A stretch of DNA of 39,522 bases, taken from Saprospiraceae bacterium. GTDB taxonomy: Bacteria; Bacteroidota; Bacteroidia; Chitinophagales; Saprospiraceae. Below are positions 9,688 to 17,245 of the stretch, in pieces. The stretch spans positions 1 through 39,522 of the forward strand of contig JAIXOO010000414.1 of NCBI GenBank assembly GCA_027486765.1, given 5' to 3'. Positions within the stretch are counted from its first letter, which is position 1, and each line of letters starts with the position of its first letter. The notes beneath the pieces are model-generated. The model had not been told where the DNA came from and did no database searches. It saw only the letters and a program-made list of their open reading frames with translations. A program made the translations under genes and the position numbers.

Positions 9688-9695
9688 CAAATATA
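9688..9695 (-). promoter_or_regulatory. Candidate -7 box for the phosphoesterase gene
   Basis: The minus strand reads TATATTTG, matching the Bacteroidota -7 consensus TAnnTTTG. It would give a leader of about 160 nt before the start at 9519. No clear -33 TTTG was confirmed. Confidence 0.3.
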
Positions 9696-9701
9696 TTGGT
9701 T

Positions 9702-10979
9702 ATGAAAACTGAAATTAAAGAGTTGGTTGCTGAAGGAAAGGTCGATGAAGCATTGGACCAGCTGGTCGCTTTTTTGGCAAGCCAAATTGATCAATATTCT
9801 CCGCTCTACCGTGCTGCACAGGTTGCTCAAAGTGAATTCAACCAAATCAAGGAGAAGGAACTTCAGGGGCTACTCACTGAAGATCAAATCCGCCTGGCCA
9901 ACAATAAAGCCATCAATAAAGTGCTCGAGATACTGGAACAAATAGATCGAGGTAAAATTACCACATCTCCGCCCAATCGCCAGGTTTGGTGGTGGTATGC
10001 TGCTGCGGGGGCGGTTTTGACTTTGGTGGCCGTATTTGTTGTGCGAGGATTGACTCCAAAAACAGATCCAATTGATCCAAAGCCAGTTCCCGACGACTCG
10101 ACTCAAGTTGTGGACATTCCGGCATTTACTTGTCCCGTATTTGATAAAAAAGCCACTTATCCGATTGCGGTTTTTCAATTCACTACGCTCAACCCTAAAG
10201 ATTCTATCACGGATCAATTGTTGGTGGAGCAAATTGACGGCATTTTCGCCCGCAATCAGTATAAGGGGGATGCAGCATTGGTTGTCAAAATCAAAGGTTC
10301 GGTAGACTTGTCGGTGGCCAAAGCCATGATCGAAAAATGCCAGGCCAGAATGGTCATTTGGGGCCGGGTGTTTGACAACAGTGAAATTGAACTCAATTTT
10401 TATGAGCCCCAATACAACCAGAATCAACAAGAAGAACTGGACAGTATGTTGCAGTTTAGAGACCAGGGCAGTTTCCAGGCTAGCATCAAAAGGGCCGCGC
10501 TGATCATTGTCTCCCGAGTATTGGTGGGTAATGATGCGCCTGGAGCGATAGCGGTAGCCGATGAAGCTTATCAAGAAACCATAAAAGCAAATAGCATTTC
10601 TGCCAGAACCACTAAAAAAGCCAACGCAGAATCGATGGCTACCATGACATTGGCCAATGCACACGCCAAGACAAAGGATTTCCAGAAGTCGATCAAACTT
10701 TACAATCATATTTTGGAAGAAAAGCCCCATGATACTGTTGCGCTAAGAAATCGGTCCATTGCCCAGATCAAAGCAAACGACATCAACGGTGCGGTGAAAA
10801 GCATCGACTCCATGAGACATTATAAAAAACTAGAAGATCCGCTGTTTTTGGACAAGGCAGGAGATGAGTTGAAGGAAAGAGGATTTACTAAAAAAGGCAT
10901 TGAATTCAAGAAGGATGCCAAAGATGCTCAACTCCTGATTGATCAGCGCCTCATAAAGAAAATACCCCAAGAACAGTAA
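9702..10979 (+). CDS. EAD11-domain single-pass membrane protein with TPR-containing C-terminal region
   Basis: A 425-residue protein starting at ATG 9702; an in-frame TTG two codons earlier is less likely. Residues 1-83 match effector-associated domain 11: MKTEIKELVAEGKVDEALDQ, a central 'YRAAQVAQSEFNQIKEKELQGLLTEDQ' and a final INKVLEILEQID helix. Residues about 96-115 are one transmembrane helix (WWWYAAAGAVLTLVAVFVVR), so the EAD is cytoplasmic and the remaining ~310 residues face the periplasm. That part includes helical repeats with TPR character (about residues 300-370, 'AESMATMTLANAHAKTKDFQKSIKLYNHIL'). EAD domains are adaptor modules in bacterial conflict and signalling systems. Here no effector such as a protease, NTPase or TIR lies beside it, so a partner, if any, is encoded elsewhere. 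The gene is monocistronic, 70 bp before the site-2 protease. Confidence 0.75.
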   Translation: MKTEIKELVAEGKVDEALDQLVAFLASQIDQYSPLYRAAQVAQSEFNQIKEKELQGLLTEDQIRLANNKAINKVLEILEQIDRGKITTSPPNRQVWWWYAAAGAVLTLVAVFVVRGLTPKTDPIDPKPVPDDSTQVVDIPAFTCPVFDKKATYPIAVFQFTTLNPKDSITDQLLVEQIDGIFARNQYKGDAALVVKIKGSVDLSVAKAMIEKCQARMVIWGRVFDNSEIELNFYEPQYNQNQQEELDSMLQFRDQGSFQASIKRAALIIVSRVLVGNDAPGAIAVADEAYQETIKANSISARTTKKANAESMATMTLANAHAKTKDFQKSIKLYNHILEEKPHDTVALRNRSIAQIKANDINGAVKSIDSMRHYKKLEDPLFLDKAGDELKERGFTKKGIEFKKDAKDAQLLIDQRLIKKIPQEQ

Positions 10980-11049
10980 TGCATGGGGATGGTTTTGTAA
11001 CTTGAGGTCGCTTTTGGGCGGAAATCACATTACCAAAACCTCACTCGCC

Positions 11050-12144
11050 ATGAAATGGTCGCTTAAAATAGCCAGAATTGCTGGCATCGACGTGTTTTTG
11101 CATTGGACCTTTATCGTGTTGCTCCTCGGTGTTTTTGTGGCCGGAATCCGCACCATCGGGCGTTCTGAAGACAGTTTGAATGGGTTCATTTTCATCGTGC
11201 TGCTTTTTTTATTTGTCCTTCTACATGAATTTGGCCATGCCTTGATGGGCAAACGCTTTGGAGTCAAAACCAATCACATTACCCTTCTCCCAATTGGTGG
11301 TGTTGCCGCAATGGAACACATCCCTGAAAAACCCTGGCAAGAAATGCTCATTGCCTTGGCGGGGCCTGCCGTCAATTTTATATTGGCCATCGCCTTTTTG
11401 ATCTTATTGGCCGCCACTGGCCACGTACCCGCCATCTCTGATTGGTGGAGCCCAGTTAGCAACGACAACATGATCTACTCCCTGTTCACCACCAACGTCA
11501 TGCTGTTTTCCTTTAACCTCATTCCAGCTTTCCCGATGGACGGCGGACGGGTCTTACGCGCCTTGTTGGCCATGAAATACGGACGCTACAAAGCCACGAA
11601 TATCGCAGTGCGGATAGGCCAGTTATTGGCGATTGGCCTGGTTTTGTTTGGTTTGAGTGGCAACATCTGGTTGGTCTTCATTGGCGTATTCATTTACCTG
11701 GGGGCAGGGGCTGAAGGCAACTATGAATCGACCCGTTCGGCATTGTCAAAATACAAGGTGCAAGACGCCATCATGCACCAGTTTACCCCTCTACAAAGTA
11801 CCGATACCATTGGTACCGCAGTTCGCCTCTTATTGGATGGGCAGGAAAAGGAATTCATTGTACTGGAAAATGAACAGGTGGTGGGCACCCTGACCCGCAA
11901 TGAAATGATCCAAGGGCTAGGGCATTTTGGCAAGGAAGCAAACCTGAGTGAAGTGATGAACCACACCATCTTACGCCTGGAACCGCAAATGCCCCTTGAT
12001 GACGTATATGACCAGATGACCGATGAAAACGTAGAGATCGCCCCGATTTTTGAAGATGGGAAGTTGATTGGCGTATTGAACCGGGATAATATTATGGAGA
12101 TACTGGTAATTGATAATTCTCAGCCGCACCTTAGATTTAGTTGA
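11050..12144 (+). CDS. Site-2 protease (M50) family membrane metalloprotease with tandem CBS domains
   Basis: A 364-residue protein starting at ATG 11050; the frame extends further upstream only through non-ATG codons. It has six or so hydrophobic segments with the M50 zinc motif HEFGH at residues 59-63. The second metal/active-site motif FNLIPAFPMDGGRVLRALLA carries the Asp ligand D164. The C-terminal ~130 residues (about 235-355) form a pair of CBS domains ('KVQDAIMHQFTPLQSTDTIGTAVRLLLDGQEKEFIVLEN'). The group resembles the archaeal/bacterial S2P of Methanocaldococcus type, where CBS domains bind adenine nucleotides and gate intramembrane cleavage. A natural substrate could be an anti-sigma factor, such as the one at 32946-34646, but there is no direct evidence for that. 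It ends convergently with pdhB at the 12148-12210 palindrome. Confidence 0.9.
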   Translation: MKWSLKIARIAGIDVFLHWTFIVLLLGVFVAGIRTIGRSEDSLNGFIFIVLLFLFVLLHEFGHALMGKRFGVKTNHITLLPIGGVAAMEHIPEKPWQEMLIALAGPAVNFILAIAFLILLAATGHVPAISDWWSPVSNDNMIYSLFTTNVMLFSFNLIPAFPMDGGRVLRALLAMKYGRYKATNIAVRIGQLLAIGLVLFGLSGNIWLVFIGVFIYLGAGAEGNYESTRSALSKYKVQDAIMHQFTPLQSTDTIGTAVRLLLDGQEKEFIVLENEQVVGTLTRNEMIQGLGHFGKEANLSEVMNHTILRLEPQMPLDDVYDQMTDENVEIAPIFEDGKLIGVLNRDNIMEILVIDNSQPHLRFS

Positions 12145-12147
12145 GAT

Positions 12148-12210
12148 GTTGAGGAGTTTAGAAGTTCAGGCTCCGCAAGTGGCGCAAACTCAACTTCTAA
12201 ACTCCTCAAC
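12148..12210. terminator. 19-bp perfect inverted repeat between convergent genes
   Basis: 12148-12166 (GTTGAGGAGTTTAGAAGTT) is exactly complementary to 12192-12210 with a 25-base loop. It lies between two convergent stop codons (12144 and 12214), so a two-way terminator is likely. The same GTTGAGGAGTT word recurs at 28160-28170 next to another palindrome, which suggests a dispersed repeat family. Confidence 0.6.
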
Positions 12211-12213
12211 TCC

Positions 12214-13200
12214 TCAACCCTTCACGTACATCACTTCCTTCACAGCTTTCACCACCCGGCTGGGGTTAGGCATATAAGCATCCACCAAAGTAGACGCATA
12301 GGGCAATGAAGTATCCGCTGAACTCACTCGTACGATTGGGGCATCCAGATAGTCAAAAGCCAGCCTTTGAAGGGCATATGCTACTTCAGAAGACACGCTG
12401 GCAAATGGCCAGGCTTCGTCTACGATCACGCAGCGGTTGGTTTTTTTCACTGAATGGATCAGGGTGTCTATGTCTAGCGGGCGGATCGTACGCAAGTCGA
12501 TCACCTCGGCAGAAATGCCCTCTTTAGCCAGTTCCGTGGCTGCATCCAGTGCAACCAGGGTCATTTTATTGTAGGAAATCAGGGTTACGTCGGTACCCTC
12601 GCGGCGAATGGCTGCTTTGCCAATCGGAACCAAGTACTCTCCTTCTGGCACAATGCCTTTGTGACCATACAAGAGCTCAGATTCCATGATACAAACAGGG
12701 TTATTATCCCGGATAGCCGATTTGAGCAAACCTTTGGCATCGGCAGGATCGATGCAGGAAATGACCTTCAAACCAGGCACATTCGCCATCCAGCTTTCAA
12801 AAGTTTGGGAGTGCTGTTGAGCCAACTGGCCAGCAGCTCCGGAGGGGCCCCGGAAAACGATCGGGCAGTGGAATTGACCAGCCGACTGCGAAAGGGTTTT
12901 GGCGGCATTGTTGACAATTTGGTCAAAAGCCAGGATGGCAAAGTTCCAGGTCATAAACTCGATCACTGGACGCAAACCATTCATGGCCGCACCTACACCG
13001 ATGCCAGTGAAACCCAGCTCAGCGATTGGTGTATCGATGACCCGTCTTGCACCAAATTCATCCAACAAACCTTTGCTCACTTTATATGCACCATCGTATT
13101 GGGCTACTTCTTCTCCCATCAGGAAAACGGTTTCGTCCCGGCGCATCTCTTCTATCAATGCTTCTCTGAGTGCATCGCGAAGCGCAAGTTCTCTACTCAT
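12214..13200 (-). CDS. pdhB: Pyruvate dehydrogenase E1 component, beta subunit
   Basis: This 328-residue protein is full length for the family. It is the beta chain of the alpha2beta2 E1 that decarboxylates pyruvate with thiamine diphosphate and passes the acetyl group to E2. Diagnostic stretches are the N-terminal LRDALREALIEEMRRDETVFLMGEEVAQYDGAYKVSKG, then DTPIAELGFTGIGVGAAMNGLRPVIEFM, the IVFRGPSGAAGQLAQQHSQ loop, and the transketolase C-terminal domain starting about residue 200 (GTDVTLISYNKMT). The E1 alpha gene is not next to it, so the complex genes are dispersed, as is common in this phylum. A TATTTTTG box on the minus strand at 13258-13265 suggests its own promoter. The start MSRELALRDAL is standard for the family. 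Confidence 0.95.
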   Translation of the reverse strand: MSRELALRDALREALIEEMRRDETVFLMGEEVAQYDGAYKVSKGLLDEFGARRVIDTPIAELGFTGIGVGAAMNGLRPVIEFMTWNFAILAFDQIVNNAAKTLSQSAGQFHCPIVFRGPSGAAGQLAQQHSQTFESWMANVPGLKVISCIDPADAKGLLKSAIRDNNPVCIMESELLYGHKGIVPEGEYLVPIGKAAIRREGTDVTLISYNKMTLVALDAATELAKEGISAEVIDLRTIRPLDIDTLIHSVKKTNRCVIVDEAWPFASVSSEVAYALQRLAFDYLDAPIVRVSSADTSLPYASTLVDAYMPNPSRVVKAVKEVMYVKG

Positions 13201-13257
13201 ATGCAGTTTTTGTCAATTTTATGGCTTGTGCCTTACCCAAGTTAGATTTAGGCGCAG

Positions 13258-13265
13258 CAAAAATA
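13258..13265 (-). promoter_or_regulatory. Candidate -7 box for pdhB
   Basis: The minus strand reads TATTTTTG, an exact TAnnTTTG match, about 58 bp before the pdhB start. No convincing -33 TTTG was found at the usual distance. Confidence 0.4.
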
Positions 13266-13276
13266 GAAAAAATCTC

Positions 13277-13284
13277 TACTTTTG
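13277..13284 (+). promoter_or_regulatory. Candidate -7 box pointing into the 13298-13414 palindrome
   Basis: TACTTTTG on the plus strand matches TAnnTTTG. Transcription from here would run straight through the palindrome 13298-13414, giving a highly structured leader or a small RNA. Without a supporting -33 box this is tentative. Confidence 0.25.
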
Positions 13285-13297
13285 TAGCGAAAAGCAA

Positions 13298-13414
13298 AGG
13301 GGCGATAAAAAAATAAGTGCTCATTTTGCCAAAGGAATAGATAAGTAAGCGATTCATTTAAAGTGCCTTATCTATTCATTTGGCTCAATAAAAATGAGCA
13401 CTTATTTTTGCCCC
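13298..13414. repeat. Long imperfect palindrome (MITE-like), about 48-bp arms
   Basis: The left arm 13298-13345 (AGGGGCGATAAAAAAATAAG, then TGCTCATTTTGCC and GAATAGATAAG) is complementary, with small bulges, to the right arm 13367-13414. The loop is about 21 bp. The outer 34 bases of the left arm occur again inverted at 16402-16436 with one substitution. Together with the promoter boxes, the palindrome fills most of the 300-bp gap between pdhB and the small lipoprotein gene. Confidence 0.8.
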
Positions 13415-13441
13415 ACTACAAGTCGCTAAAATAAAACCAAA

Positions 13442-13449
13442 TACCTTTG
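13442..13449 (+). promoter_or_regulatory. -7 box for the small lipoprotein/mnmD unit
   Basis: TACCTTTG matches the Bacteroidota TAnnTTTG consensus and lies 51 bp before the lipoprotein ATG. It lies just outside the right arm of the palindrome 13298-13414. The sequence ACGAATTGTACATTCA, 11 bp downstream, recurs with one change at 18300-18315 beside another promoter. Confidence 0.5.
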
Positions 13450-13500
13450 CGTTTGTTTGGACGAATTGTACATTCATTTTTTTGCTAATAGACCGAACAT

Positions 13501-13659
13501 ATGAAAATCCAAATCAAAAAATCTCAGAACATCTTGTTGGCTTGTGCAGTGCTTGCACTCACATTTTCTTGCAACCGGGGTTATGGTTGCCCATCCAATT
13601 TTTCCTTTAGTGATCTGATTACTGAGGCCATCAAAACCGCTGTTGCACTGTTTTTTTAA
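13501..13659 (+). CDS. Small conserved-looking lipoprotein, 52 residues
   Basis: A short gene, ATG 13501 to TAA 13657-13659. The product has a basic N-terminus (MKIQIKKSQN), a hydrophobic core (ILLACAVLALT) and a lipobox T-F-S-C24. A mature part of only 29 residues follows, starting CNRGYGCPSNFSF and ending in a short hydrophobic helix. The RGYGCP sequence with a second cysteine recalls small Bacteroidota lipoproteins, but I cannot name a family. It follows the 13442 promoter box and lies 24 bp before mnmD, so the two are probably co-transcribed. The clean lipobox at exactly the right place argues it is real rather than a chance frame. Confidence 0.7.
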   Translation: MKIQIKKSQNILLACAVLALTFSCNRGYGCPSNFSFSDLITEAIKTAVALFF

Positions 13660-13683
13660 TCTATCTCTGTAGCCACTACACCA

Positions 13684-14382
13684 ATGAGCGATGACGCAGC
13701 TAATGATGAAATCTTCGTAACACAAGATGGTTCACACTCCATTGCTGCCTCTCGCTTTGGGGTAACTTATCATTCCAAATACGGTGCCATCACCGAATCC
13801 CGACACGTTTTTATCCAAGCTGGTTTGTTCCCATTGTTGTTGAATACACCAGTGCAAGTATCTATTTTGGAAATGGGATTTGGCACCGGCCTCAATGCCT
13901 TGCTTACTTTTTATGAAATGGCCAATCGCCGGATGGAAGTGTATTACGAAGCCATTGAAGGTTTTCCCATTTCAATACCTGCGGCACAAAGCCTGAATTA
14001 TCCCGAACTGATTGACGAAAAAGACGCTGAGTTGAAAGTGGTGTTTGAACGGATGCACAGCATGCCTGGGGAGGAAGAAGTCGCCCTTACACCTCATTTT
14101 AAGTTACTGAAAAGGTTAGGGAATTTGGAAGACCTGGATTTTCTTCCTCGTTTTGATCTGATTTATTACGACGCCTTCGCGCCTAGTGCACAACCCGAAT
14201 TGTGGACGGCACCGATCATGCAAAAAATGTACGATGCTTTGAGGCCAGGGGGAGTTCTGGTGACCTATTGTGCCAAAGGAGAATTCAAACGAACGCTCAA
14301 AGCAGTAGGATTTACGGTTGAGCGGATGCCTGGGCCTCCCGGGAAACGAGAAATGACCAAGGCCATAAAAGAACGCGCCTGA
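13684..14382 (+). CDS. mnmD: tRNA (5-methylaminomethyl-2-thiouridine)(34)-methyltransferase MnmD
   Basis: This 232-residue SAM-dependent methyltransferase corresponds to the methyltransferase half of MnmC. It makes the final methylation of mnm5(s2)U at the wobble position of certain tRNAs. The SAM loop EMGFGTGLNALL has its glycines at residues 65, 67 and 69. The acidic YYEAIEGFPI strand follows, then the family motif LIYYDAFAPSAQPELWT near residue 160, and the C-terminal VTYCAKGEFKRTLKAVGFTVERMPGPPGKREMTKA stretch. The oxidoreductase half of MnmC is absent, as is normal for Bacteroidota MnmD. It is 24 bp downstream of the small lipoprotein gene, and its stop codon lies within the terminator stem. 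Confidence 0.93.
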   Translation: MSDDAANDEIFVTQDGSHSIAASRFGVTYHSKYGAITESRHVFIQAGLFPLLLNTPVQVSILEMGFGTGLNALLTFYEMANRRMEVYYEAIEGFPISIPAAQSLNYPELIDEKDAELKVVFERMHSMPGEEEVALTPHFKLLKRLGNLEDLDFLPRFDLIYYDAFAPSAQPELWTAPIMQKMYDALRPGGVLVTYCAKGEFKRTLKAVGFTVERMPGPPGKREMTKAIKERA

Positions 14383-14414
14383 AGTGATGAGTAATCATTC
14401 AGGCGCGTTTTTCA
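14372..14414. terminator. Two-way rho-independent terminator between mnmD and the AP2 protein gene
   Basis: The perfect 12-bp stem AACGCGCCTGAA (14372-14383) / TTCAGGCGCGTT (14398-14409) is followed by a T run on the plus strand. It overlaps the mnmD stop codon and precedes the convergent gene end at 14416. Confidence 0.85.
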
Positions 14415-14415
14415 A

Positions 14416-15057
14416 TTAGGGAACGTAATTTTTTGGCTTGCGTCCCCTTTTGGACTTTACCCCGGTATTCGGTACTTCAATGACTTCAGAAAGGTCGATT
14501 GGAGTCTCCTCTTCCCCTTTTCTCGATGATTTAATGGCATTGAGTTTACCGTCATCACCGTATAGTTTTCGCGACATCTTGTTGTAAGCCAGGGCAGCTT
14601 CTTCAGCCGAGGCAAACATGCCAATGTGTACTGATTTTCGGTTAACGGAAATGACTGCCCGGTAGCGATTGTTCTCTTTATATACCCCGGTATAGCCAAC
14701 TTTGCTGCTGGTTTTCCGTTTGCGGCTCGCCACGGAACGGGATCTATAAATAAGGTTTTCCATTCGGCAATCCAATTTATTGCCGTTTTTGGCACCTACC
14801 AGGTTCTTATCACCACCTTTGGTATCCACCAAAAACTTTTCTGCAATAATTTTGTGCAGGTAAATGGTTTCGGTTTTGTAGCCTCCATCCGCTTTTTTCC
14901 AGGTTTTTTGGAAAACTGCGCAGCCGCTGGAGTGACGTCGTAGGTTGTTAATGAAATCTACTTTAACAAGATACGGATCGGTGGTAAGAAACTCGTAGAT
15001 TTTGTCGTCCAGAAGGACCGACTCTTCTGCGTTTTTCAGTTTAACTTTGTAAAGCAC
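14416..15057 (-). CDS. HNH-like / AP2-domain DNA-binding protein with C-terminal AT-hook
   Basis: A 213-residue protein. Residues about 60-102 (IYLHKIIAEKFL ... NGNKLDCRMENLIY) follow the I-HmuI-type HNH endonuclease pattern, but the catalytic His normally before the DGN turn is missing (AKNGNKLD). Residues 121-175 form an AP2/ERF-like domain (GYTGVYKENNRYRAVISVNR ... FASAEEAALAYNKMSRKLYG). The end carries an AT-hook-like KRGRKP at 203-208. AP2 domains in bacteria usually accompany homing HNH endonucleases. A nuclease-dead version with an added AT-hook suggests a domesticated DNA-binding protein, possibly a transcription or nucleoid factor; that is inference. It lies between convergent mnmD and divergent ribD. 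Confidence 0.8.
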   Translation of the reverse strand: MLYKVKLKNAEESVLLDDKIYEFLTTDPYLVKVDFINNLRRHSSGCAVFQKTWKKADGGYKTETIYLHKIIAEKFLVDTKGGDKNLVGAKNGNKLDCRMENLIYRSRSVASRKRKTSSKVGYTGVYKENNRYRAVISVNRKSVHIGMFASAEEAALAYNKMSRKLYGDDGKLNAIKSSRKGEEETPIDLSEVIEVPNTGVKSKRGRKPKNYVP

Positions 15058-15351
15058 GCTCTCAAAATTTTAGTTATTCAAAATAAGGCATAGAATGGTA
15101 ATCCTGTTTTTTTCAAGGTATTACACATGTTGAACACTGAAAGGTGTATGGTCTAGGTTTAGGAAGTTAGCACATTTTTTTTGCAAAAAATTAAGTTCTT
15201 TAGATCCAAGAGCTGGTTCTCTTTGTTCAATGGGCTGGAATTTACAGCACTAAAGATAAACAAAATCAAAAAATGGTTAACATTTATTCAACAATATTTA
15301 CGTAAAGGCTGTATTTTTCTTTGTCGTATGGCGGCAAAAGCACAAAAAAAT

Positions 15352-16398
15352 ATGGAAAAAGAGCAAATTTTCTTTATAAAAAGATGTTTCGATTTGGCGC
15401 GCCTTGGGGCAGGTGCAGTTTCTCCTAACCCAATGGTGGGGGCGGTTTTGGTGTACCGCGATAGAATAATTGGCGAAGGTTACCACCAACGTTATGGGGG
15501 GGCACATGCTGAGGTCAATGCAGTGGCGTCGGTTGCAGAAAAAAATCGTGGGTTCATTGCTCAAGCCACACTTTATGTTTCACTAGAACCTTGTTGCATT
15601 TACGGCAAAACGCCACCCTGCACCAATTTAATCATTCAGGAGAAAATTCCCAGGGTGGTCATCTCTTGTTTGGACCTCACCCCGGAAGTCCGTGGGCGAG
15701 GGGTCGAAATACTCCGGGCACATGGCGTCGAAGTGATTACTGGAATACTGGAAGAAGAAGGCAAACTTTTGGCGGCTACCCGCAACGTTGCAGTGAGCCT
15801 GCAAAGGCCCTACATTGTGCTAAAAATGGCCCTTACCCGCAACGGGTATTTTGCTCCGCTGGACCGCAGTCAATTTTGGATCACTCAGGCAGCCACTAAA
15901 CGTTTGGTGCACCGTTGGCGTAGTGAAGCCGACGCCATATTAATAGGTACCACTACTGCACGAATGGATGACCCGCAATTGGACAATCGACATTATTTCG
16001 GCAAATCCCCACTGCGGATTGTTTTGGATCGAACATTGAGCTTGCCCCCGCACCTAAACCTATTTTCGGACGGAAAAAAGACCTTGATCGTTTCGGAGCG
16101 AATACCCGACATACGAGAATCAGAACAAGTTCAGTACCTGCAATTGCCTTTCGATGCCAATTTTTGGGAAAAACTAATGCACAGCTTATGGGCGGATTAC
16201 AAAGTGGGGGTAGTTTTCATTGAAGGGGGGGCAAAAATTTTTGAAAGCATTCTTACTGCTCAGTTATGGGATGAAGCCAGGGTTTTGGAAGGACAAAATA
16301 CTTTGGAAAATGGTATCGCAGCTCCTGTAATTCCAGGCATTCCAATAAAAAAAATGGCTTTGGGTTTGGACGAATTGAAAGTTTATCGGAATATTTAG
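15352..16398 (+). CDS. ribD: Bifunctional riboflavin deaminase/reductase RibD
   Basis: This 348-residue enzyme deaminates the pyrimidine ring of the GTP-derived riboflavin precursor and then reduces the ribose side chain with NADPH. The N-terminal deaminase carries the zinc set HAE (H52, E54) and the paired cysteines of SLEPCCIYGKTPPC (C81, C90). The reductase half begins about residue 148 (YIVLKMALTRNGYFAP) and includes EADAILIGTTTARMDDPQL and FIEGGAKIFESIL. I chose ATG 15352 because MEKEQIFFIKRCFDLARLGAG matches the usual family start; an in-frame ATG at 15328 would add eight residues. A 34-bp repeat arm follows 4 bp after the stop. Other riboflavin genes are not adjacent. Confidence 0.93.
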   Translation: MEKEQIFFIKRCFDLARLGAGAVSPNPMVGAVLVYRDRIIGEGYHQRYGGAHAEVNAVASVAEKNRGFIAQATLYVSLEPCCIYGKTPPCTNLIIQEKIPRVVISCLDLTPEVRGRGVEILRAHGVEVITGILEEEGKLLAATRNVAVSLQRPYIVLKMALTRNGYFAPLDRSQFWITQAATKRLVHRWRSEADAILIGTTTARMDDPQLDNRHYFGKSPLRIVLDRTLSLPPHLNLFSDGKKTLIVSERIPDIRESEQVQYLQLPFDANFWEKLMHSLWADYKVGVVFIEGGAKIFESILTAQLWDEARVLEGQNTLENGIAAPVIPGIPIKKMALGLDELKVYRNI

Positions 16399-16401
16399 TA
16401 G

Positions 16402-16436
16402 TGGGCAAAATGAGTACTTATTTTTTTATCGCCCCT
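16402..16436. repeat. Solo copy of the palindrome arm, inverted relative to 13298-13331
   Basis: GGGCAAAATGAGTACTTATT and the following TTTTTATCGCCCCT are the reverse complement of 13298-13331 with a single base change. It starts 4 bp after the ribD stop. It could double as a 3' stem (GGGC/GCCC) for ribD. The two copies form an inverted pair around 3.1 kb holding four genes. Confidence 0.75.
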
Positions 16437-16500
16437 CACAGAAGTTAAACTTATTTTAAGGTTCACCATTTAGAGCATAAATCTGGTGACCAAAGTGTTT

Positions 16501-16508
16501 TACCTTTG
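16501..16508 (+). promoter_or_regulatory. -7 box for the exported thioredoxin-like gene
   Basis: TACCTTTG is an exact TAnnTTTG match. With transcription starting near 16515, the ATG at 16526 would have almost no leader, whereas the preferred ATG at 16580 has about 65 nt. Confidence 0.5.
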
Positions 16509-16579
16509 TCTTTAATTTACAGTAGATGGATGGCTTGCCAACATTTACTAATTTTGCAGAGAAAACAAACATTGTTGAA

Positions 16580-17212
16580 ATGAGCAGATTGGGAGTGTGT
16601 TTCGCTATGGTACTGATGATTGGCTTAACCATTACGGCAGCAAGTGCGCAGGAACAACTGTTACTGAAAAAAGGGACTACACCCAAAACAGGTGTAACCG
16701 CAAAAGGCATAACCCCGCGTACCCCCACCCGTAGCCAAGCAGTAAGCCTCAATTGGGTAAGTTGGGAAGAAGCCGTTGAGCTGAATAAAAAGGAGAAGAA
16801 AAAAATCCTTTTGGATGTTTTTACCTATTGGTGTGGCTGGTGTAAAAAAATGGACGCTGAAACATTCAGCAACTCCTACCTTGCCAAATACCTCAACGAC
16901 AACTACTATCTGGTCAAATTGGATGCAGAATCCAAGGAACCTTTGGAATACAAAGGAAAAGAGTTCCGCTATGTGCGTACCTCTAAAGGTGGTCACCACG
17001 AATTAGCAGAGGAATTGTTACGTGGCCATTTGAGTTTTCCTTCGCTGGTATTTCTGGATGAAAACATGGATATGATTCAACCCATTCCAGGTTACCGGGA
17101 TGCCGAAGAACTTTTGATGATTTCTTCCTATTTCGGCACAGGAAAATACAAGGAAGTTCCCTGGTCGATCTTTCAAAAAGATTTCAAAGTACCAGAAGGT
17201 TTTAAAAGATGA
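16580..17212 (+). CDS. Exported thioredoxin-fold protein with CGWC active site
   Basis: A 210-residue protein with a signal peptide (MSRLGVCFAMVLMIGLTITA, predicted cleavage after A-S-A) and a thioredoxin_7/DUF255-like domain. The redox motif CGWC is at residues 85-88 in the context LLDVFTYWCGWCKKMDAETF. A family-typical cis-Pro stretch, HLSFPSLVFLDEN, follows. It probably acts as a periplasmic thiol reductase or oxidase, though the partner is unknown. I chose ATG 16580 over the in-frame ATG 16526 because only the former places the signal sequence at the N-terminus. Between the signal peptide and the fold is a basic, Thr-rich linker (residues 25-55). It is preceded by its own promoter and followed by REP-like palindromes. 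Confidence 0.82.
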   Translation: MSRLGVCFAMVLMIGLTITAASAQEQLLLKKGTTPKTGVTAKGITPRTPTRSQAVSLNWVSWEEAVELNKKEKKKILLDVFTYWCGWCKKMDAETFSNSYLAKYLNDNYYLVKLDAESKEPLEYKGKEFRYVRTSKGGHHELAEELLRGHLSFPSLVFLDENMDMIQPIPGYRDAEELLMISSYFGTGKYKEVPWSIFQKDFKVPEGFKR

Positions 17213-17245
17213 TCTGAGTACATGACAAACCCCGGGCAACACACC

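Noticed and set aside
9870-10730. 286-residue minus-strand frame
   Set aside because: It is the shadow of the EAD11 gene; the sense frame has a domain, a membrane helix and a sensible start.
9702-12144. EAD11 gene plus site-2 protease considered as a complete defence system
   Set aside because: The protease is a common housekeeping type with CBS domains and carries no EAD, and no nuclease, NTPase or toxin lies nearby.
12661-13348. Plus-strand frames of 194 and 149 residues
   Set aside because: They are antisense to pdhB, which is full length and strongly conserved.
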